64,000 bases of DNA, taken from NCBI RefSeq assembly GCF_024436055.1, contig NZ_JANFNH010000001.1, forward strand, positions 248,001 to 312,000, written 5' to 3'. Below are positions 16,019 to 24,626 of this stretch, piece after piece; positions within the stretch are counted from its first letter, which is position 1, and every line of letters begins with the position of its first letter. Made by a program: the position numbers and the translations under genes. Source of the stretch: Streptantibioticus rubrisoli. Lineage in GTDB: Bacteria > Actinomycetota > Actinomycetes > Streptomycetales > Streptomycetaceae. The notes under the pieces are model-generated. The model had not been told where the DNA came from. It made no database searches and worked only from the letters and a program-made list of their open reading frames with translations.

Positions 16019-17170
16019 TCAGCGGTACGGGGCCTTGCGGAAGCTGTCGGCGACCCGGGTCAGATAGGCGATCTCCTTGCCGAAATCCTCGTCGCGGGCG
16101 CCGGGGAACGCCACCGCTGGCGCGCCGGGCGCCTGCGCGTTCTGCGACCTGGCCCGTAGCGCCGCCTTGAGGCGTAGCGCCTCGTCGGCGGCGCTGGACG
16201 GCTCGTCCGCGGCGGCGCCGGACGGGGCCAGGTAGGGGCGCAGCGCAAGCTGGGCGTCCCTGATCTCGATGACCCGGCGGTAGAGCCGGTACTCCAGGTC
16301 GCGCGGCGGCAGCCGGTCCAGCAGCCGGGACGGCGGAGGGTCCAGCGCGATGGTGGGCACCGAGCGGTACAGCGCCCACCACAGCGGCCGCAGCCGCCGG
16401 TAGGCGCGGTAGCTGCGCAGCCAGCGGGCGGCGGCCGACAGGCGGGGACCCCAGGACGGCACCGTCCACCCGAAAAGTTGCAGCAGCGAGCCGATGTCCC
16501 CGGTGAACCAGTACAGCGAGTCCCACGACCCGGTGTCGAAGCCCAGCCGGGTGGCCGCGATCTCGGCGTACCGTACGGCGCAGTACAGCAGGACCAGCGT
16601 CGCCCCGGCGGTGACCGACCACATGCCCAGCCGCAGCCACTGCCGGTTGGCGATCCTGGCGTACCGCAGCGACAGCCGGCACGCGGAGAGCTGGCCGACC
16701 GTGCACACGCCGAGGTAGCAGCACAGATAGGCGGCGTAGTACGGATTGCTCATGTTGAGCAGGACCGAGGTCCGCGCGCTGGCCGGATGCCGACTGGGGT
16801 CCACCAGGTAGAACATGATCAGCAGCACGGTCAGCGCGATGCCGAAACCCAGCAGTCTGCGCCGGGTCCCGCGGCGCGCCTCGTCCGGCGGGTGCGACCA
16901 GTGGATGAGCACCACCTGCTGGGCCGCGGTCAGCACCACCACGGCGGCCTGCACCATGATCGTGGTGATGTTGGGATAGGAGAGGAACCGGCAGATGTGC
17001 TCGCGGATCGCGTCCAGGTCCACCAGGAAGCTGAGCCCGGAGCACAGGAAGTACCCGCACAGCGCGATCATCGCCGGGTTCCGGCGGCTGCGCGACAGGG
17101 CGGGCAGCTTGTAGCAGAACGCCGCCAGCCCCGCGATGGCGCAGGCCCAGGAGAGAATCTGGTACGCCAT
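16019..17170 (-). CDS. MAB_1171c-family multi-pass membrane protein
   Basis: 383 residues. The first 225 form about seven membrane helices beginning MAYQILSWACAIAGLAAFCYKL, with the family-like ...YPNITTIMVQ... segment between helices; the last 150 residues are cytoplasmic and basic/helical (LEYRLYRRVIEIRDAQLALRPYL). Family members are annotated as putative transporters without experimental proof as far as I know. The seven-helix-plus-tail layout would also suit a sensor. It lies 3 bp after the ImmA-like gene; this order is widespread in streptomycetes. Confidence 0.85.
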   Translation of the reverse strand: MAYQILSWACAIAGLAAFCYKLPALSRSRRNPAMIALCGYFLCSGLSFLVDLDAIREHICRFLSYPNITTIMVQAAVVVLTAAQQVVLIHWSHPPDEARRGTRRRLLGFGIALTVLLIMFYLVDPSRHPASARTSVLLNMSNPYYAAYLCCYLGVCTVGQLSACRLSLRYARIANRQWLRLGMWSVTAGATLVLLYCAVRYAEIAATRLGFDTGSWDSLYWFTGDIGSLLQLFGWTVPSWGPRLSAAARWLRSYRAYRRLRPLWWALYRSVPTIALDPPPSRLLDRLPPRDLEYRLYRRVIEIRDAQLALRPYLAPSGAAADEPSSAADEALRLKAALRARSQNAQAPGAPAVAFPGARDEDFGKEIAYLTRVADSFRKAPYR

Positions 17171-17173
17171 GCG

Positions 17174-17755
17174 TCAGGCCCGGCCGTCGCGGCCGATCCC
17201 GGGGCGGCCCACGACCCTCTCGATGCGGGCGATGGCCTCGGCCTGTTCCAGCGGCGTGCTGGGAGCGGGCTCCGCTGTGTGCCGCCGGTAGCGGGTGAGG
17301 ATCAGCGAAGCCATCGTCTCGGCTTCCTGCTCGTCGTGGTCGGAGTAGCCGGAGCGGCGCAGCATGCCGCGCACCACCTCCGGGTCGATGTCCGGGAAGA
17401 GGTGTCCGGCCATCCCGTCGTCCATCGTTCCGCCGCTGTGGTGCCCGCAGATCATGTGGGACAGCTCGTGGGCGATGATGTGCTCCCGGTGCGGTCTGCT
17501 GGTGTGCGCCTCGTAGACGACCAGGTCCATCACGTCGGTGGCCAGCCACAGCCCATACAGACCGGGGCTACGCAGCTCGATCGGCAGCAGCTGGATCGGG
17601 CGGCCGCGGCGTGCGCCGAGGTGCTCACACAGCTGCCGGATGTCGCAGCCGTCGGGCACTGACAGGCTGTCCAGGAGAGCCTCGCACGCGGCGCGCATCC
17701 GCCGCAGCTGCCGCCCGGTGGCCGGCCCTGCCGCTCGGTCCCGGCTGCCGGACAT
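17174..17755 (-). CDS. ImmA/IrrE-type metallopeptidase-like protein
   Basis: 193 residues with the zinc peptidase motif HELSH (in EHIIAHELSHMICGHH, around residues 95-108) and a downstream EQEAETMASLIL helix that supplies the third ligand in this family. ImmA/IrrE proteins cleave or inactivate XRE-type repressors, coupling a signal to gene expression. No XRE repressor is encoded nearby, so the target is unknown; the TPR protein two genes on is the best local candidate partner. ATG 17755 with GGGAGG 5 bases upstream is chosen over a GTG at 17761 that overlaps that site. First gene of the operon running to 14617. Confidence 0.87.
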   Translation of the reverse strand: MSGSRDRAAGPATGRQLRRMRAACEALLDSLSVPDGCDIRQLCEHLGARRGRPIQLLPIELRSPGLYGLWLATDVMDLVVYEAHTSRPHREHIIAHELSHMICGHHSGGTMDDGMAGHLFPDIDPEVVRGMLRRSGYSDHDEQEAETMASLILTRYRRHTAEPAPSTPLEQAEAIARIERVVGRPGIGRDGRA

Positions 17756-17867
17756 CCGCACCTCCCTTTGGGCAGCAGATTGGACGACGCACTGAGTCTA
17801 ACTCCCGTTGCGCCAGGGCCGGTTGGCTGTTCGGCGACCCGCTGTGTGGACGTGGCCTGATACCGTG

Positions 17868-17877
17868 TCACATGTGA
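17868..17877. promoter_or_regulatory. 10-bp palindrome over the start of an ArsR-type gene
   Basis: TCACATGTGA is perfectly symmetric and ends on the first base of the ATG at 17877. A TACCGT hexamer at 17861-17866 could be a -10 element, which would give a leaderless message starting inside the palindrome. Confidence 0.4.
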
Positions 17878-18176
17878 TGCGGACTGCGGATGACTTCGCG
17901 GAAGTGGCGATGCTGCGGGCGCTCGGGCACCCCGTACGGCTGGGCATCATGCGCGCGCTGGCGGCCGAACCGGAGATCCGCGCCCGCGAGTCCACCGAAC
18001 TGTTCGACGTGACCCAATCCACCATCAGCCAGCACCTGAAGGTGCTGCGGGAGGCCGGACTGGTCGCCTCCCGCCGCCAGGGCGCGCGGATCTGCTACTC
18101 GGTACGGCCCGAGGGGCTGACCAGGCTGCAGCGCCTGCTGGCCCGGATGCAGCCCGCGCTGGCCGTCACCGCTTGA
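17877..18176 (+). CDS. ArsR-family winged-helix regulator
   Basis: 99 residues forming a compact winged helix: MLRALGHPVRLGIMRAL, then the recognition helix STELFDVTQSTISQHLKVLREAGLV, then the wing ASRRQGARICYSV. The metal-binding cysteines of ArsR/SmtB sensors are missing apart from one Cys in the wing, so the signal is probably not a thiophilic metal. No ribosome binding site precedes the ATG (GTG 17874 is the alternative), which suggests leaderless expression. It overlaps the convergent methyltransferase gene by 11 bp. Possible autoregulation through the palindrome at its start. Confidence 0.85.
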   Translation: MRTADDFAEVAMLRALGHPVRLGIMRALAAEPEIRARESTELFDVTQSTISQHLKVLREAGLVASRRQGARICYSVRPEGLTRLQRLLARMQPALAVTA

Positions 18177-18987
18177 CCGCGAGCCCCGCCACGATCAGCT
18201 GTTCCCACACGGTCAGTTCACGGTTCGCGTCCCCGACGAGCGTCACCCCGTCGGGCGGATCCGGCCGCCAGTGCGCCGCCGGGACGATGCCGGGCGGCAG
18301 GATCTCCATGCCGCAGAACAGTTCGTGGATCTCCTTGTCGCTGCGCCACCGGCCGCGCCCGAACGTCGCCTGCAGCACCTGCTCCGCCTCGCTGGTCTGC
18401 GGGTTGTGGCCGGTACGGAAGTGGCTGATGAAGAAGCAGCTGCCGGATGGCACCTGCTCTTGCCAGTAGCGCACCACCGCGCGCGGGTCCTCGTCGTCGT
18501 TGATGTGGTGCAGGATGGCGCTGAGCACCACCGCCACCGGCCGGTCGAAGTCGATCAGCGCCGCGGTGTCCGGGTGCTCGCGGATGGACCGGGGGTCACG
18601 CACGTCGGCCCGGATCACCCGGGTGCTGGGGCTCTCCTCCAGCAGTGCCCGGCCGTGCGCGAGCACGATGGGGTCGTTGTCCACGTAGACCACCCGGGCG
18701 TCCTGGGCGTGGCGGCCGACCACCTGGTGGACGTTGTCCGCGGTCGGCAGCCCGCTGCCCATGTCGATGAACTGCCGTACCCCCAGGTGCAGCGTGATGT
18801 CCCGGACCGCCCGCACCAGGACCTGGCGGTTGCTGTGCGCGATGGCGACCGAACCGGGCAGGTCGTTGATGAACCTGTCGCCGATCTCCCGGTCCACCGC
18901 GTAGTTGTCCTTGCCACCGAGCAGGTAGTCATAGACCCGGGCGATGCTCGGCTTCGACTGGTCCACCTCGGTAACGTCCTCGACCAT
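18166..18987 (-). CDS. SAM-dependent methyltransferase, DUF574 family
   Basis: 273 residues. The family opening PSIARVYDYLLGGKDNYAVD is near the N-terminus, followed by FIDMGSGLPTADNVHQV (SAM-binding glycine motif) and VVYVDNDPIVLAH (acidic residue for the ribose hydroxyls). These proteins are extremely numerous in streptomycetes and their substrates are mostly unknown. ATG 18987 fits the usual family length; an in-frame ATG at 19029 has no ribosome binding site either. Monocistronic. Confidence 0.88.
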   Translation of the reverse strand: MVEDVTEVDQSKPSIARVYDYLLGGKDNYAVDREIGDRFINDLPGSVAIAHSNRQVLVRAVRDITLHLGVRQFIDMGSGLPTADNVHQVVGRHAQDARVVYVDNDPIVLAHGRALLEESPSTRVIRADVRDPRSIREHPDTAALIDFDRPVAVVLSAILHHINDDEDPRAVVRYWQEQVPSGSCFFISHFRTGHNPQTSEAEQVLQATFGRGRWRSDKEIHELFCGMEILPPGIVPAAHWRPDPPDGVTLVGDANRELTVWEQLIVAGLAVKR

Positions 18988-19105
18988 GGCAACTGCCTTA
19001 TCTGCGTGGGGTGTTGTAACCAGCCCCATCGTAGGAGAACCGCGCCGTGCGCACCGGCGCGGACACCGAACGCCATGGCCGGGGACGTTCATTCGAGACC
19101 GTCGC

Positions 19106-20785
19106 TCAGCGCAGCGGCACGGTCAGCTGGGACGGGTCGTTCGCCGGGGAGGAGAAGGACAACCGGCTGCCCAGCGGGGTGTCGCTGCCGTACATCGGGT
19201 CCTCGGTGTCCAGCACCAGCGCCAGCCGGTGCCCCGCGGGCAGGTCGTAGGCGGTGGCGAACAGCGAGAGGTCCAGCGGTACGGCCTGTCCCGCGGGAGC
19301 CGACCAGCTCTGCGGGGCGTGGGTGATCAACCTGCCGGCGCCCAGGGCGTTCACGTCGTAGAGGTAGGCGAACACGGTGCCCTTCGGCGCCGACGAGGTC
19401 ACCGTGGTGTGGAACCCGACCACCCCGCGGATGCGCTGGACGCCGGAGTACGGCGCGGACTGCCAGACCGCGGCGAGGCCGCGGGGCAGCAGCGGCACCT
19501 CCACGGTCGGCGGGATGCCGAGGAACTGGTCGAGCCCGCCGGACAGTTCGGTGATCCCGGAGTCGGCGCCGGAGTCCACGCCGCCCGTGATGGCCGTGCG
19601 CCATCCGGTGTCGGCCGTGCCGCCCAGCGTGCCGGTGCCGAGCAGGTCGGCCCGGCCCAGTCGCAGCCGCTCGCTGCGGGTGCTGATCGACCGCCAGTCG
19701 GGGTAGGCCTCCTGCCCGGCGTCCTCCCTGACCTGGAGCTGGACCTGGTGGTCGCCGCCGTGGCCGCCGAGGTTCTTCAGGTGCTGGTCGAACCATGCCC
19801 GTCCGTCGTCCCAGGCGGGGTTGTCCAGGCCCAGCATGCCGCCCACCTCCTGGGTGGCGTGGTCGCCGGGACGCAGCTCCAGCCGCTTGGGGCCGGTCAG
19901 CCGCTGGTAGAAGTCGGCGATCTGGCTGGGGTTGAAGATGCTGTCGGTCCAGGCGTTGGCGATGAACACCGCGGTGTGGTGGGCGTTGATGCGGTCCACA
20001 TAGCTGCCCGGAGACCTGGTTCTGGCCCACTTGACCAGTTCCGGGATGTGCTGGTCGCCGAACATGTCGCTGATCGCCTGGTGGGTCTCGGGACTCTGGC
20101 GGCCGGTGGGGATCTGTACGGCGGTCAGGATGCCGACCGCTCCGACGTGCCGGGTCTGTCCGCTGTAGAGCGCGTTGACCAGGTCGCCCCAGGCGCTCAT
20201 CGCGGCCACCGCCTTGACCCGCGGGTCGAAGGCGGCGCCCATCAGCGACATCCCGGCGCCCAGCGACAGGCCCGTCATACCGACGCGGTCCGGGTCGGCG
20301 GGGGTGTGGGTGAGCGTCCAGTCGATGACCGAGGAGATGTCGGAGACGTCCTTGGGGCCCGCGACGTCCACCTGGCCGCCGGAGAGCCAGAAGCCGCGCA
20401 CGGTGTAGGTGACCACCACATAGCCGTCGGCGGCCAGCTTGCGGCTCTGCAGCAGGAACTCCAGGTCGTTCTGCCCCCAGGAGGCAGGCTCCACGACCAC
20501 CGGGTAGCGTCCCCGCGCGTCGGCGCCGGGCGTACCGGGGGCGGGGGTGAGCACGTCGGCCTTGAGGACGACGCCGTCCTTCATGGGGATGTCGACCAGT
20601 CGGAAGGAGCCGGTGGAACTCGCCGGGGCGGTCCGCTGCCCGGCCGGTGGGGCGGCGGACGCGGGGGTGGCGGCGAAGGTTCCGGTGAGGGCAAGTGCGG
20701 CGGCGGCCAGGGTACTTGTCATCCAGCGCCGGGCGCGGCGCTGGTCGCGGTTGCGGCGTTCACGGGTGGGGCCGGATCGCGTCAT
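19106..20785 (-). CDS. Secreted X-Pro dipeptidyl-peptidase (S15)-family hydrolase
   Basis: 559 residues. A long signal peptide (basic RRNRDQRRARRW then TSTLAAAALALTGTFAATPASA) points to secretion. The alpha/beta-hydrolase core has the nucleophile elbow GLSLGAGMSLMG, an acid in IANAWTDSIFNPSQ and a histidine in PGDHATQ. The C-terminal third is the jelly-roll domain of S15 and cocaine-esterase-like enzymes (VPLDLSLFATAYDLPAGHRLALVLDT). Such enzymes cleave dipeptides or esters outside the cell. ATG 20785 is chosen as the first start immediately before the basic n-region. The gene is monocistronic and divergent from the SpoIIE-type gene. Confidence 0.88.
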   Translation of the reverse strand: MTRSGPTRERRNRDQRRARRWMTSTLAAAALALTGTFAATPASAAPPAGQRTAPASSTGSFRLVDIPMKDGVVLKADVLTPAPGTPGADARGRYPVVVEPASWGQNDLEFLLQSRKLAADGYVVVTYTVRGFWLSGGQVDVAGPKDVSDISSVIDWTLTHTPADPDRVGMTGLSLGAGMSLMGAAFDPRVKAVAAMSAWGDLVNALYSGQTRHVGAVGILTAVQIPTGRQSPETHQAISDMFGDQHIPELVKWARTRSPGSYVDRINAHHTAVFIANAWTDSIFNPSQIADFYQRLTGPKRLELRPGDHATQEVGGMLGLDNPAWDDGRAWFDQHLKNLGGHGGDHQVQLQVREDAGQEAYPDWRSISTRSERLRLGRADLLGTGTLGGTADTGWRTAITGGVDSGADSGITELSGGLDQFLGIPPTVEVPLLPRGLAAVWQSAPYSGVQRIRGVVGFHTTVTSSAPKGTVFAYLYDVNALGAGRLITHAPQSWSAPAGQAVPLDLSLFATAYDLPAGHRLALVLDTEDPMYGSDTPLGSRLSFSSPANDPSQLTVPLR

Positions 20786-21077
20786 GGGTGTCCCATCAGG
20801 CTCAGACCGTGGTGCCCCTGCGGCACGCGTACGGTTCGGGTGCAGGGAGCCTAGGGGGACGCCAGTGGTGGCGGGGAGTGCGTGATCAGCCAAATCTACT
20901 GGCCGGTAACAGCGCTGGGCCTCTCGGTCGTCGGCCGCCACCCCCTAGTGGCGCTCAGCGCTCGCCTCCACGGAGTGGGCAGTGTAGACAGGGGCTATGG
21001 CCCGAGGTGTGGGCCGACCCCGGGCCGTGTCGGCCCGTCCGTTCCGCGGTCGGCGCCCCTGGAGTCGGCGTGAGCGC

Positions 21078-23768
21078 GTGAATACGGACGTTGACCGGCA
21101 AGGCCGGACCGGACAACAGGCACCGCGGTCGACGCGGCGCCATGTCATGTTGCGTCCGATGCGCCGGGTCTCCGGCCAGGTGTTCGTGCTCCAGGTGCTC
21201 ATCGTCATCCTTCTGGTACTGGCCGCCGGAGCGGAGCTGATCCTCCAGGCGCAGCGCGACAGCCAGCGCGAGGCCAGCAACCGCTCGGTGGCTGTCGCCC
21301 AGACCTTCGCGCACTCGCCGGGCATCATCCCGGCCCTGCAGTCACCGAACCCGACGGCGGTCCTGCAACCGCTCACCGAGGCCGCCCGCGTCTCGTCCGG
21401 GGTCGACTTCATCGTGGTGATGAACACCGACGGCGTCCGCTACACCCACCCCATCCCCAACCGGATCGGCAAGAAGTTCGTCGGCACCATCGGCCCGGCG
21501 CTGCACGGGCAGGTCGTCACCGAGACCATCAAGGGCACCATCGGACCCCTGGAGCAGGCCGTCGTACCGGTCACCGACCGCAGCGGCAAGGTGGTGGGCC
21601 TGGTGTCGGCGGGCATCACCATCAGCAAGGTGAGCCGGGCGGTCAACCGCCAGCTGCCCATCCTGTTCGGCGCCGCCGCGGTGGCGCTGGCGCTGGCCAT
21701 GGGCGGCACGGCGGCGGTCAGCAGACGGCTGCGCCGCCAGACGCACGGCCTGGAACCGATCGAGATGACGCGGATGTACGAGCACCACGACGCCGTGCTG
21801 CACGCGGTGCGCGAAGGAGTGCTCATCGTGGACGGCGACGGTCGGCTGCTGCTGGCCAACGACGAGGCGGCCCGGCTGCTGGAGCTGCCCCCGAACGCCG
21901 AGGGCCGGCACGTGGGCGAGCTGGGCATCGCCCCCCACATGGCGGAACTGCTGGCCTCCGGCCGGGTCGCCACCGACGAGATGCTGCAGTCGGGGGACCG
22001 CCTGCTGGCGGTCAACAACCGGCCCACCGACCGCAACGGCGGCCCGCCGGGCAGCGTCGCCACCCTGCGCGACTCCACCGAGCTGCGGCTGCTGTCCGGC
22101 CGCGCCGAAGCGGCCCGAAAGCGCCTCAAGCTCCTCTACGACGCCGGTGTGGGCATCGGCACCACCCTCGACATCCAGCGCACCGCCCAGGAACTGGCGC
22201 AGGTGGCGGTGCCCCGGTTCGCCGACTTCGTCACCGTGGACCTGGCCGAGCCGGTGCTGCGCGGTGAGGAGCCGCCGATCGAGGAGGGCACCCAGATGGT
22301 GCGGGTGGCGCTCGGCGGGGTGCGCAAGAACCATCCCTTCTACTCGCTGGGCAAGACGATCGAGTTCGTCCGCTCCACCCCGCAGGCCCGCGGCTTCGAC
22401 CGGGGGTCCTCGGTGATCGAACCGGATCTGCGGCTCGCCTCCGGGTGGAAGACACAGGACCCGGCGCGCGCCAAGCGGGTGCTGGACTACGGGATCCACT
22501 CGCTGATCACGGTGCCGCTGAACGCCCGCGGTGTGGTGCTGGGGGTGGCCAGTTTCTGGCGCTCCCGGGACCCGAACCCGTTCGACGAGGACGATGTGTC
22601 GCTCGCCGAGGAACTGGTCATCCGGGCGGCGGTGTCCATCGACAACGCCCGCCGCTACACCCGCGAGCACAAGATGGCGGTGACGCTGCAGCACAGTCTG
22701 CTGCCGCGCGGCGTGCCCGAGCAGAGCGCCGTCGACGTGGCGTACCGCTACCTGCCCGCGCAGGAGGGGGTGGGCGGTGACTGGTTCGACGTCATCCCGC
22801 TGCCGGGCAGCCGGGTGGCGCTGGTGGTCGGAGACGTGGTCGGCCACGGCCTGCACGCCTCGGCGACGATGGGACGGCTGCGCACGGCGGTGCACAACTT
22901 CACTTCGCTGGACCTGTCGCCCGACGAACTCCTCGGCCACCTGGACGAGTTGGTCACCCGCATAGACCGGGAGGAGACCAGCCGGGGCGGCGAGGGCGCC
23001 ATCACCGGGGCCACCTGTCTGTACGCGATCTACGACCCGGTCTCCGGGGACTGCACGATGTCCCGCGCGGGCCACGTGCTGCCCGCGCTGGTACGCCCCG
23101 ACGGCACCGTGAGCTTCGCCGACCTGCCCGCCGGTCCGCCACTGGGCCTGGGCGGGCTGCCGTTCCAGAACGCGCGACTGCGGCTGGAGCCGGGCAGCCA
23201 GTTGGTGATGTACACCGACGGCCTGGTGGATGAGCGCGACCGGGACATCGACGTCGGTCTCGATATGCTGACCACCGCCCTGTCCCATGTCGACCGGCCC
23301 GCCGAGGAGACCTGCGACGCGGTGCTCAACGCCCTGCTGCCCGCCCGGCAGAGCGACGACATCGTGCTCCTGGTGGCCCGCCCGCAGTTCCTGGGCGCCG
23401 ACCAGATCGCCGAGTGGGACGTGCCGTTCGACCCGGCGGCGGTGGCCGGGGTACGCGCCCAGGTCACCGAGCAGCTGACCAGCTGGGGACTGGTGGAGGC
23501 GGTGTTCACCACGGAGTTGGTGCTCAGCGAGCTGATCACCAACGCCATCCGCTACGCCTCCAGCCCGATCCGGGTGCGGCTGATCCGCGACCGCACACTG
23601 GTCTGCGAGGTCTCCGACGGCAGCAGCACCTCGCCGCACCTGCGTTACGCGGCCACCATGGACGAGGGCGGTCGCGGGCTGTTCCTCGTCGCCCAGCTCG
23701 CCGACCGCTGGGGCACCCGCTACACCAGTGGGGGCAAGGTCATCTGGGCCGAACTGCCGCTGGCCTAG
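21078..23768 (+). CDS. Membrane sensor SpoIIE-family phosphatase: Cache-PAS-GAF-PP2C-HATPase
   Basis: About 896 residues. Order: membrane helix (about 36-57), single Cache-like sensor loop (60-190, containing VDFIVVMNTDGVRYTHPIPNRIGK), second helix (195-215), PAS (240-330), GAF (350-530), SpoIIE/PP2C phosphatase (550-765; GGDWFDVIPL and GDVVGHGLHASATMG hold the metal aspartates) and an anti-sigma-like HATPase (780-890; ELVLSELITNAIRYA is the N-box). Having both phosphatase and kinase-type domains suggests one protein sets the phosphorylation state of an anti-anti-sigma factor in response to an external ligand, as in related Streptomyces proteins. The GTG start at 21078 is tentative (no clear ribosome binding site); ATG 21147 is possible. 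Confidence 0.88.
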   Translation: MNTDVDRQGRTGQQAPRSTRRHVMLRPMRRVSGQVFVLQVLIVILLVLAAGAELILQAQRDSQREASNRSVAVAQTFAHSPGIIPALQSPNPTAVLQPLTEAARVSSGVDFIVVMNTDGVRYTHPIPNRIGKKFVGTIGPALHGQVVTETIKGTIGPLEQAVVPVTDRSGKVVGLVSAGITISKVSRAVNRQLPILFGAAAVALALAMGGTAAVSRRLRRQTHGLEPIEMTRMYEHHDAVLHAVREGVLIVDGDGRLLLANDEAARLLELPPNAEGRHVGELGIAPHMAELLASGRVATDEMLQSGDRLLAVNNRPTDRNGGPPGSVATLRDSTELRLLSGRAEAARKRLKLLYDAGVGIGTTLDIQRTAQELAQVAVPRFADFVTVDLAEPVLRGEEPPIEEGTQMVRVALGGVRKNHPFYSLGKTIEFVRSTPQARGFDRGSSVIEPDLRLASGWKTQDPARAKRVLDYGIHSLITVPLNARGVVLGVASFWRSRDPNPFDEDDVSLAEELVIRAAVSIDNARRYTREHKMAVTLQHSLLPRGVPEQSAVDVAYRYLPAQEGVGGDWFDVIPLPGSRVALVVGDVVGHGLHASATMGRLRTAVHNFTSLDLSPDELLGHLDELVTRIDREETSRGGEGAITGATCLYAIYDPVSGDCTMSRAGHVLPALVRPDGTVSFADLPAGPPLGLGGLPFQNARLRLEPGSQLVMYTDGLVDERDRDIDVGLDMLTTALSHVDRPAEETCDAVLNALLPARQSDDIVLLVARPQFLGADQIAEWDVPFDPAAVAGVRAQVTEQLTSWGLVEAVFTTELVLSELITNAIRYASSPIRVRLIRDRTLVCEVSDGSSTSPHLRYAATMDEGGRGLFLVAQLADRWGTRYTSGGKVIWAELPLA

Positions 23769-23774
23769 GGCCGT

Positions 23775-23788
23775 GCGGGCTCGCCCGC
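23775..23788 (+). terminator. Short GC hairpin after SpoIIE-type gene
   Basis: GCGGG and CCCGC pair around CTCG 6 bases after the stop codon. It is short, so assignment is tentative. Confidence 0.45.
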
Positions 23789-23957
23789 GGCGCTGCCGGG
23801 TCAAGCAGACGGAAAGAAATCCGGTCGTCCGCTCGGTAATTGAACCGGAACCGCCCGCCCTACGTGTTGTTACCGTCAACCGCAGCCTCGGCAAGATCGG
23901 TAATCCGACGGGGAGTTCGTCCGGGGCGGCGAAAGCAGCGTGGAGGAGAGTAACCCC

Positions 23958-24626
23958 GTGCGCATTTCACACCTGGCGGTCCTGACAACGGCCTCGGCGG
24001 CCCTGGCGGTCGGTGCCGCTCCCGCCTTCGCGGGTGTTGGAACAGGACAGATCACCGCCACGCCGACAACCGTCAGCGTCGGCCAGACGGTGCATGTCAT
24101 CGGTACCTGCCCGAATAACGGCAGTGGATTGAAGTGGGTGGGTTCATCCGCGTTCTCCCCGAAGATGAGCGACCCCTACACCGCCATGACCGGATCCGGC
24201 GGTTCCGCGACCATGACGTCCACCAATCCCATGAACTGGTCGGGCTGGGCGAAGATATCCCAGCACGCCAAACCCGGAACCACCGCCATCGTCGCGCTGT
24301 GCGGAAACGTCCGGATCACGACACGGATCGTGGTCGTGGTGCGCACCGGCGGCATGAAGCCGATGCCCAAGCCGACGATGACCATGCCGCACCCCACCAT
24401 GTCGGCCTCGCAACCCGCCTCCGGGACCATGCCGATGCCCACCTCCTCGTCCTCGATGTCCAGCACATCCGGACAGGTCGCCACCATGCCCAGCGGCGCA
24501 CCCAACACCGGTGCGGCCTCCTCCGGTCTGCCGGGCTATGCCACCGCGGGTGTGGTCGGCGGTCTGCTGTTCGGCGCGGGCGGCGCCGGCCTGCTGCTTC
24601 GCCGCCGGGCCAGGGCTGGCCGTTGA
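23958..24626 (+). CDS. Cell-surface protein with C-terminal sorting-like signal
   Basis: 222 residues from GTG 23958 (GGAGGAG 9 bases upstream). A signal peptide ends near AFA|GVG; the domain to about residue 130 has a Cys pair (GTCPNN ... ALCGNV) and a beta-rich pattern like QITATPTTVSVGQTVHVIG. A Met/Pro/Ser/Thr-rich stalk follows. The end reads PSGAPNTG, a hydrophobic stretch (GYATAGVVGGLLFGAGGAGLLL) and RRRARAGR, the layout of a sortase substrate, with a non-canonical motif instead of LPxTG or LAxTG. The sortase gene follows immediately, overlapping the stop by 4 bases. Confidence 0.82.
   Translation: MRISHLAVLTTASAALAVGAAPAFAGVGTGQITATPTTVSVGQTVHVIGTCPNNGSGLKWVGSSAFSPKMSDPYTAMTGSGGSATMTSTNPMNWSGWAKISQHAKPGTTAIVALCGNVRITTRIVVVVRTGGMKPMPKPTMTMPHPTMSASQPASGTMPMPTSSSSMSSTSGQVATMPSGAPNTGAASSGLPGYATAGVVGGLLFGAGGAGLLLRRRARAGR

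Noticed and set aside
21342-23894. 850-codon antisense frame opposite the SpoIIE-type gene
   Set aside because: No motifs, His/Gln/Arg-rich composition typical of antisense frames in high-GC genomes.
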